Made by a program: the position numbers and the translations under genes. From Lachnoclostridium sp. UBA7482 (GTDB taxonomy: Bacteria > Bacillota > Clostridia > Lachnospirales > Lachnospiraceae), in contig DLOO01000079.1 of the NCBI GenBank assembly GCA_002479645.1, forward strand, positions 15,629 through 25,031: a stretch of 9,403 nucleotides of DNA, read 5' to 3'. The stretch's first letter is position 1. Each line of letters starts with the position of its first letter. Below the pieces are notes generated by a model, which had not been told where the DNA came from, did not search any database, and saw only the letters and a list, made by a program, of their open reading frames with translations. This document shows positions 5,137 through 9,403 of the stretch, piece by piece.

Positions 5137-7284
5137 CTATTTTACATTTTTCATCGTCAGCTGGATGCGCTTCTTCTGCAAATCCACAGACAGCACTTTC
5201 ACTTCCACGACATCCCCTACACTGACAATTTCAAGCGGATGCTTAATAAAGCGTTCGGACATCTCACTGATATGAACCAGGCCGTCCTGATGCACGCCGA
5301 TATCGACAAATGCTCCGAAATCAATAACATTACGAACCGTGCCCTTCAATACCATCCCCGGCTGCAGATCCTTCATCTCCATAACGTCGCTTCGAAGAAT
5401 CGGCTGCGGCATATCCTCACGAGGGTCACGGGAAGGCTTCTCAAGCTCAGAGATAATATCCTGCAAGGTAATTTCACCGATTTCCAACTGCTTTGCAAGA
5501 CCCCTGGCATCATGGATACGACTGCGGATTCCCTTAGCGCCGCCTGCCGCAATGTCCGCGTCACTGTACCCCATACGCTCTAAGAGCGCCTTTGCCGCCG
5601 CATAGCTTTCCGGATGCACGCTCGTCTGGTCAAGAGGTTCCTTGCCGCCGAAAATGCGCAGGAAGCCCGCACACTGCTCATAAGCCTTCGGACCGAGCTT
5701 CGCAACCTTAAGAAGTTCCCTACGGCTCTGAAAACGACCGTTTTCCTCACGGTACGTCACAATATTCTTTGCCAGCGTCTTATTGATGCCGGAAATATAC
5801 TCTAAAAGCGGCGCCGACGCCGTGTTGAGGTCAACACCCACCTTGTTTACACAATCCTCTACCACACCGGACAAATTCTCGCCAAGCTTCTTTTGGTTCA
5901 TATCATGCTGATACTGACCTACGCCGATGGCCTTCGGATCAATCTTTACAAGCTCCGAAAGCGGGTCCTGCAATCTTCTTGCAATGCTTGCCGCACTTCT
6001 CTGTCCGACATCGAAATTCGGAAACTCTTCGGTTGCAAGCTTACTTGCGGAATATACACTCGCTCCGGCCTCATTGACAATCACATAAGAAACCTTCTTG
6101 GGAATCTCCTTCAACAGCTCTACAATGACCTGCTCCGACTCACGGGATGCGGTTCCGTTGCCGACGGAAATCAACTCAACGCCGTAGCGGGAAATCAGCT
6201 GCTTCAGCACCGTCTTGGCCTCGGCGACCTTATTCTGCGGAGCGGTCGGATAAATTACAACGGTATGCAGTACCTTTCCGGTCGGGTCCACAACCGCCAG
6301 CTTACAGCCGGTACGGAATGCCGGGTCCCACCCGAGAACGGTCTTACCTGCAATCGGGGGCTGCATCAGAAGCTGCTCTAAATTCTTGTCAAATACCTTA
6401 ATTGCGCCATCTTCCGCATTTTCGGTCAGTTCGTTACGAATCTCCCGCTCAATGGAAGGGGCAATCAGACGCTGGTATGCATCGGCAATCGTAAGCTTCA
6501 GATACGGTGTCGTATTGGCATTGTCTCTTATAATCACCTTCTTCTCCAGATATTCAATCACTTTCTCTACCGGCGCGGTAATCTTAATACCGAGAACCTT
6601 TTCCTTCTCGCCGCGATTTACGGCAAGCACACGGTAACCCGCCATCTTTGCCACCGGCTGCTCGAAATGATAATACATCTCGTAGACTGCATTTTCATTG
6701 CCTTCCTTCACTTCGGAGGAAAGCACCCCTTCCTTCATGGTCAGCTTGCGAATATATGTACGATATTCTGCCTCATCGGAAATGCTCTCTGCCAGGATAT
6801 CCATAGCGCCCTGAATCGCAGCCTGCGCATCAGGAACACCCTTTTCCTCTGAGAGAAATGCCTGCGACTCCTCTTCCATAGTCCGGGTGGTCATCTGTAA
6901 AAGAAGGATATTCGCCAGACCTTCCAATCCCTTTTCCTTCGCATCCGTTGCTCTGGTACGGCGTTTCGGACGATACGGACGGTACAAATCATCTACCGCA
7001 ACCATCGTCTCCGCAGCGGTAATCTGTGCCTTCAGTTCCTCCGTCAGCTTGCCCTGTTCCCCAATTGAGGACAATACCTGTTCCTTCTTCTCCTCCAGAT
7101 TCCGAAGATATGTAAGACGTTCCCCGAGGTTCCGAAGCTGCTCGTCATTTAACTGACCGGTTGCTTCTTTACGGTAACGGGCAATGAACGGAATCGTGTT
7201 TCCCTCATCAATCAGCTTTACCGCAGCCTCAACCTGCCACAGCTGTACCGATAATTCCTTTGCAATTACTGCACTGATATTCAT
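5137..7284 (-). CDS. tex: Tex-family S1 RNA-binding transcription accessory protein
   Basis: This is a 715-residue protein of the Tex/YdcI family, full length and related to eukaryotic Spt6. The N-terminal helical Tex region (1-about 200) contains PFIARYRKEATG at 32-43 and DLYRPYRPKRRTRA at 99-112. A YqgF/RNase H-like domain starts at about 316 with GWDPAFRTGCKLAVVD. Helix-hairpin-helix segments at about 490-545 include SGINKTLAKNIVTYREENG. A C-terminal S1 domain at about 641-712 has GTVRNVIDFGAFVDIGVHQD. Tex proteins bind nucleic acid and associate with ribosomes and transcription; the exact role in this organism is unknown. The ATG is preceded by GGAAGGA at about 10 nt. It sits between ispF (20-nt gap) and cysS (14-nt gap), where B. 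subtilis has gltX and cysE, so its inclusion in this operon is a local rearrangement. Confidence 0.95.
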   Translation of the reverse strand: MNISAVIAKELSVQLWQVEAAVKLIDEGNTIPFIARYRKEATGQLNDEQLRNLGERLTYLRNLEEKKEQVLSSIGEQGKLTEELKAQITAAETMVAVDDLYRPYRPKRRTRATDAKEKGLEGLANILLLQMTTRTMEEESQAFLSEEKGVPDAQAAIQGAMDILAESISDEAEYRTYIRKLTMKEGVLSSEVKEGNENAVYEMYYHFEQPVAKMAGYRVLAVNRGEKEKVLGIKITAPVEKVIEYLEKKVIIRDNANTTPYLKLTIADAYQRLIAPSIEREIRNELTENAEDGAIKVFDKNLEQLLMQPPIAGKTVLGWDPAFRTGCKLAVVDPTGKVLHTVVIYPTAPQNKVAEAKTVLKQLISRYGVELISVGNGTASRESEQVIVELLKEIPKKVSYVIVNEAGASVYSASKLATEEFPNFDVGQRSAASIARRLQDPLSELVKIDPKAIGVGQYQHDMNQKKLGENLSGVVEDCVNKVGVDLNTASAPLLEYISGINKTLAKNIVTYREENGRFQSRRELLKVAKLGPKAYEQCAGFLRIFGGKEPLDQTSVHPESYAAAKALLERMGYSDADIAAGGAKGIRSRIHDARGLAKQLEIGEITLQDIISELEKPSRDPREDMPQPILRSDVMEMKDLQPGMVLKGTVRNVIDFGAFVDIGVHQDGLVHISEMSERFIKHPLEIVSVGDVVEVKVLSVDLQKKRIQLTMKNVK

Positions 7285-7304
7285 ACTTTGCTTTTCCTTC
7301 CTGA

Positions 7305-7826
7305 TTATCTTCTATCGCAGCCGCTGCAGCCGCCGATCATCTCACATGCACTTCTCATGGACTCAATCAGACAAACCGCCTGAACGGCAATTCCCTCGCC
7401 CGCTCCGGTAAATCCAAGCCCCTCTTCGGTGGTTGCCTTGATACTAATCTGATTCTGCTTGATGCCGAGCGCTTTCGCTATATTTTCCCGCATTTGCGGC
7501 AAATACGCTGCGAGTTTCGGTTGCTGTGCGATAATCGTTGCATCAATATTCTCCACATAATAAAGCTGCTCGGAAAGCAGGTCACGCACATGTGCCATCA
7601 AAACAAGGCTGTCCGCTCCCTTATATGCAGGGTCCGTGTCAGGAAAATGCTTCCCGATATCTCCCAACGCAGCGGCTCCCAGCATGGCGTCCATAATGGC
7701 ATGTACCAGCACATCCGCATCCGAATGTCCAAGAAGTCCCTTCTCGTAAGGGATCGTCACACCCCCAAGAATCAATTTGCGTTCCTCCGCCAGGCGGTGA
7801 ACATCATATCCGGTTCCGATCCTCAT
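7305..7826 (-). CDS. ispF: 2-C-methyl-D-erythritol 2,4-cyclodiphosphate synthase
   Basis: IspF converts CDP-methylerythritol 2-phosphate to the cyclic diphosphate in the MEP isoprenoid pathway. The protein is 173 residues; the family usually ends near 158. Metal-binding residues D8 and H10 (GYDVHR) and H42 ([11 protein letters not shown]) are present, as is the [20 protein letters not shown] motif at 131-150 that closes the trimer active site. The extra C-terminal tail after about residue 156 holds C161, C167 and C170 in [13 protein letters not shown], which is not part of the standard fold. The ribosome binding site AGGAGG overlaps the TAG stop of the chorismate mutase gene, giving a 9-nt gap and likely translational coupling. 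IspD, the usual partner, is not in this window. Confidence 0.95.
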   Translation of the reverse strand: MRIGTGYDVHRLAEERKLILGGVTIPYEKGLLGHSDADVLVHAIMDAMLGAAALGDIGKHFPDTDPAYKGADSLVLMAHVRDLLSEQLYYVENIDATIIAQQPKLAAYLPQMRENIAKALGIKQNQISIKATTEEGLGFTGAGEGIAVQAVCLIESMRSACEMIGGCSGCDRR

Positions 7827-7835
7827 AATCCCCTC

Positions 7836-8102
7836 CTAACCGATCAGTTCCATCTGTTTTTTCTTGCTCTCCATCAAAATGGTATCGTAAACAGCAAGAA
7901 TCGCCTCCCGGTGATTGCTTCCTGCAAGCATCGCAATTCTGCGAAGGAGCGCCTGCTCCCGGTCAGCATCATACACCGGAAGTTCATTTGCCTTCTTGTA
8001 TGCAGCCACATCCATGGAAACATACATTCTCTGCTGCAAAAGTTCAACCAGCTTGCCGTCAATTTCGTTAATCTCTTTTCTGCATTCCTCAAGTGTCTTC
8101 AT
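7836..8102 (-). CDS. Chorismate mutase (AroQ class)
   Basis: This is an 88-residue all-helical AroQ-type chorismate mutase, which rearranges chorismate to prephenate for phenylalanine and tyrosine synthesis. Compared with E. coli residues R11, R28, K39, D48, R51, E52, S84 and Q88, the matching residues are R8, R25, K36, D45, R48, E49, S79 and Q83, so the active site looks complete. The start was chosen at ATG 8102 because AGAAAGGAC lies about 7 nt upstream. The frame is open further upstream to a TTG at 8174, but that part has no ribosome binding site and no family similarity. There is no fused prephenate dehydratase, dehydrogenase or DAHP synthase domain. It heads the ispF-tex-cysS-mrnC-rlmB-sigH operon. 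Whether it is dedicated to amino acid synthesis or has a regulatory role cannot be told. Confidence 0.9.
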   Translation of the reverse strand: MKTLEECRKEINEIDGKLVELLQQRMYVSMDVAAYKKANELPVYDADREQALLRRIAMLAGSNHREAILAVYDTILMESKKKQMELIG

Positions 8103-8136
8103 GTGAATGTCCTTTCTGTATGTAGAAGTATCTGCT

Positions 8137-8157
8137 CGAATTCCCATACGGAATCCG
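8137..8157. repeat. Inverted repeat in the leader of the chorismate mutase gene
   Basis: The arms CGAATTCC (8137-8144) and GGAATCCG (8150-8157) surround a 5-base centre. On the minus-strand transcript they pair over 8 bp with one G-U pair. The site lies 35 nt before the chorismate mutase start codon, between it and the end of the RhuM gene. It could be an operator or a small leader hairpin; nothing decides between these. Confidence 0.4.
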
Positions 8158-8196
8158 TTGCCATTTTGGTGCAAATGCAGTTAAAAAAATGCACAA

Positions 8197-9207
8197 TCAT
8201 TTACTGTTTTTCTTTGCTTTCTTTTCAACCTCTTTAATTGTCTGTAAATAGGACTCTTCAACAGGCGATAGATTTTGCACTATGTATTTCTGATATTCCT
8301 GTTTTGCTTTTTCAATTGCTTGATTATGACTAACCTTACCAACATCAGTCAACAAGTTTTCACCCGTTGTTTTTAATACGTTATCCAAATGTTCCACATA
8401 ATCACTCATATACATGGGATTATGCCTCATCGCCTGTACTTCCGCAAAATCAAAATATCCTGAAACGATATTATTTAATATTTTCAGTTCCTCTTCGGTA
8501 AGATAATTCTTGGCAATTCCTATGTCCTTTGCAGTCGGAAAATCTCCGCTGAATGTGGTCAGTCCCATAAACGGTTTTTCGGAATCTGCCCGTTCAAAGA
8601 TAACTTCTGCCGCTGTATGTCCGTGAGCAGCATAATGTAATTTGTTCTGTACCATTTTGAAAAACGCAATTGATTCTACACTCTTTGGGTCATAGTCAAC
8701 GCTTGTCGCATAAAGGTCAAGCACTTGTCTGTACATTACCTTTTCGGAAGAACGGATATCTCTAATACGGTCTAATAGTTCTTTCCAGTAATTACCGCCA
8801 CCAAGATTTTTCAGACGCTCATCATCCATGGTGAAGCCCTTTATCATATATTCCTTTAATCGCTCCGTTGCCCATCTTCTAAAATTAGTAGCAATTTTAG
8901 ATTTTACACGATATCCGAGTGAAATAATCATATCAAGATTATAATGAACTATATTTCTTGCTACCGAACGTTTACCCTCAATTTGAACTGTTCGGAAATT
9001 CCGAACAGTTGACTCTTCCCCCAGTTCGCCCTCTTCGTAAATGTTTTTTATATGCTCACTTATATTAGCTTTACTGCTTTGGAAAAGTTCTACTAGTTGT
9101 GCTTGTGTAAGCCATACTGTTTCATCTACAAAACGCACATCAATTATTGTGTTACCATCATCCGTTTGATAAATGATAACCTCTCCCTGAGAATTTTCTT
9201 TATCCAT
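8197..9207 (-). CDS. RhuM-family protein (virulence RhuM domain)
   Basis: This 336-residue soluble protein matches the RhuM family, named after a gene of a Salmonella pathogenicity island and common in genomic islands and near type I restriction loci. Its biochemical role is not established. Features include an N-terminal segment VDETVWLTQAQLVELF (27-42) followed by a helix-turn-helix-like part to about 60, the conserved TVRNFRTVQ-EG-R-V block (67-82), YNLDMIISLGYRVKSK (89-104), a FRRWATERLKEY motif (109-120), and HGHTAAEVIFERAD (195-208) with MGLTTFSGDFP. The C-terminus is a charged coiled-coil-like helix. ATG 9207 is chosen over the in-frame GTG 9216; both have weak ribosome binding sites. 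The start overlaps the end of the upstream frame by 8 nt, suggesting coupling. The gene is richer in AT than the operon to its left, which suits transfer. No restriction subunits are visible in the window. Confidence 0.88.
   Translation of the reverse strand: MDKENSQGEVIIYQTDDGNTIIDVRFVDETVWLTQAQLVELFQSSKANISEHIKNIYEEGELGEESTVRNFRTVQIEGKRSVARNIVHYNLDMIISLGYRVKSKIATNFRRWATERLKEYMIKGFTMDDERLKNLGGGNYWKELLDRIRDIRSSEKVMYRQVLDLYATSVDYDPKSVESIAFFKMVQNKLHYAAHGHTAAEVIFERADSEKPFMGLTTFSGDFPTAKDIGIAKNYLTEEELKILNNIVSGYFDFAEVQAMRHNPMYMSDYVEHLDNVLKTTGENLLTDVGKVSHNQAIEKAKQEYQKYIVQNLSPVEESYLQTIKEVEKKAKKNSK
8986..9010. repeat. Perfect 10-bp inverted repeat inside the RhuM gene
   Basis: AACTGTTCGG (8986-8995) and CCGAACAGTT (9001-9010) are exact reverse complements around AAATT. 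The repeat encodes most of the conserved and nearly symmetric peptide TVRNFRTV (residues 67-74), so part of the symmetry follows from the protein. The codon choices still make it exact over 20 paired bases. It would form a strong mRNA hairpin or a dyad binding site about 200 nt into the gene. Confidence 0.7.
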
Positions 9208-9306
9208 TATAATCACACTCTGTACTTTCTACCTGTATTTTATTACCGTTTTTCAAATCAAAAGCCTGTTCATAATCCACACCAAGCGTATCAGCTATAG
9301 GCAACA

Positions 9307-9333
9307 TTTCATCCGAGACTTTCGCTCGTGAAA
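9307..9333. repeat. Interrupted inverted repeat upstream of RhuM
   Basis: TTTCA-TC-CGAG (9307-9317) pairs with CTCG-TGAAA (9325-9333) around a 7-base loop, giving 9 bp with a 2-base bulge. It lies within the upstream frame, 100-126 nt before the RhuM ATG. It may be an RNA leader hairpin or a protein site. Confidence 0.4.
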
Positions 9334-9351
9334 CTCTCACGTCTGGCGCGT

Positions 9352-9365
9352 GCTGATTTATCAGC
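9352..9365. repeat. Perfect 6-bp inverted repeat GCTGAT-TT-ATCAGC
   Basis: GCTGAT (9352-9357) and ATCAGC (9360-9365) are exact reverse complements separated by TT. The dyad abuts the in-frame TAG (9367-9365 on the minus strand). With the bulged hairpin 18 nt away it forms a small cluster of dyads upstream of RhuM. Its function is unknown; candidates are an operator or part of a mobile-element end. Confidence 0.45.
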
Positions 9366-9403
9366 TAATTTCCTTTCATGCGAGTATAGTCACGATTGGC
9401 ATT

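Larger units (their letters stand above)
9200..9403 (-). pseudogene. Tail of an unrecognised reading frame, interrupted by an in-frame TAG and cut by the window edge
   Basis: One minus-strand frame runs from the right edge to TAA at 9202-9200. It encodes NRDYTRMKGN, then a TAG (9367-9365), then a coherent stretch including RVSRAKVSDEMLPIADTLGV and DYEQAFDLKNGNKIQVE. The helix IADTLGVDYEQAF weakly recalls the end of an XRE-type helix-turn-helix domain, but I do not recognise the family. After the TAG a GTG at 9340 could start a 46-residue product, without a clear ribosome binding site; AAAGGA lies just before the TAG. The frame overlaps the RhuM ATG by 8 nt (ATGGATAA), as co-translated genes do. 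It may be a decayed gene, a short antitoxin- or regulator-like gene, or an upstream gene ending at the TAG. Confidence 0.4.

Noticed and set aside
5893..6381. Plus-strand open frame of 162 codons inside tex
   Set aside because: It is antisense to the RNase H-like domain of Tex, with no start signal and no protein-like motifs.
8103..8174. N-terminal extension of chorismate mutase from TTG 8174
   Set aside because: The extra 24 residues lack family similarity, while ATG 8102 has a well-placed ribosome binding site.
8160..8196. Intrinsic terminator after RhuM
   Set aside because: GTGCA/TGCAC arms flank a T run, but the 5-bp stem with a 16-base loop containing the T run is not a credible terminator.
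7494..8237. Plus-strand open frame of 247 codons opposite ispF and chorismate mutase
   Set aside because: It lies antisense to two well-supported genes and spans their junction; the translation shows no recognisable domain.
1..9403. CRISPR array or complete insertion sequence
   Set aside because: No regularly spaced repeats, transposase frame or paired terminal inverted repeats were seen.

Overview
The window looks like the chromosome of a spore-forming Clostridia member, probably near Lachnospiraceae. The evidence is a sporulation-type sigma-H gene, the Firmicutes-only Mini-RNase III, strong AGGAGG-type ribosome binding sites, moderate GC, and an ispF-cysS-mrnC-rlmB-sigH order that matches the conserved Bacillus/Clostridium cluster. 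The family-level placement is inference.

Layout. On the plus strand at the left (1-1672), a TetR-family regulator and a CPBP (Abi/CAAX-type) membrane protease form a tight two-gene operon. It has a near-consensus promoter and a repeat-rich presumptive operator. Two small unrecognised reading frames follow. At 1690-1721 a 14-bp hairpin separates this block from a minus-strand tRNA-Thr(GGU), which has its own promoter. From 1865 to 8102 a compact minus-strand operon reads chorismate mutase, ispF, tex, cysS, mrnC, rlmB, sigH, and may run on into tRNA-Thr. Gaps are only 9 to about 20 nt, cysS and mrnC overlap by 16 nt, and the ispF Shine-Dalgarno overlaps the chorismate mutase stop codon. At the right (8197-9403) lies a more AT-rich accessory patch: a RhuM-family gene preceded by, and overlapping by 8 nt, the tail of an unrecognised reading frame with an in-frame TAG and two hairpin-forming inverted repeats.

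How the genes fit together. The central operon mixes isoprenoid synthesis (IspF), aromatic amino acid synthesis (chorismate mutase), tRNA charging (CysS), 23S rRNA maturation and modification (MrnC, RlmB), a ribosome/transcription-associated RNA-binding protein (Tex) and the transition-state sigma factor (SigH). Compared with Bacillus subtilis, yacP/rae1 is absent between rlmB and sigH, tex stands where gltX-cysE would be, chorismate mutase stands where ispD would be, and rpmG-secE-nusG do not follow sigH. The two flanks look like accessory insertions around this core.

Most of the window is ordinary core genome. The parts that deserve a second look are the RhuM patch (palindrome within the gene, interrupted upstream frame, hairpins), the unknown small ORFs at 1390-1672, and the cysteine-bearing tail of IspF. 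I did not find convincing evidence of a complete new defence or mobile system.
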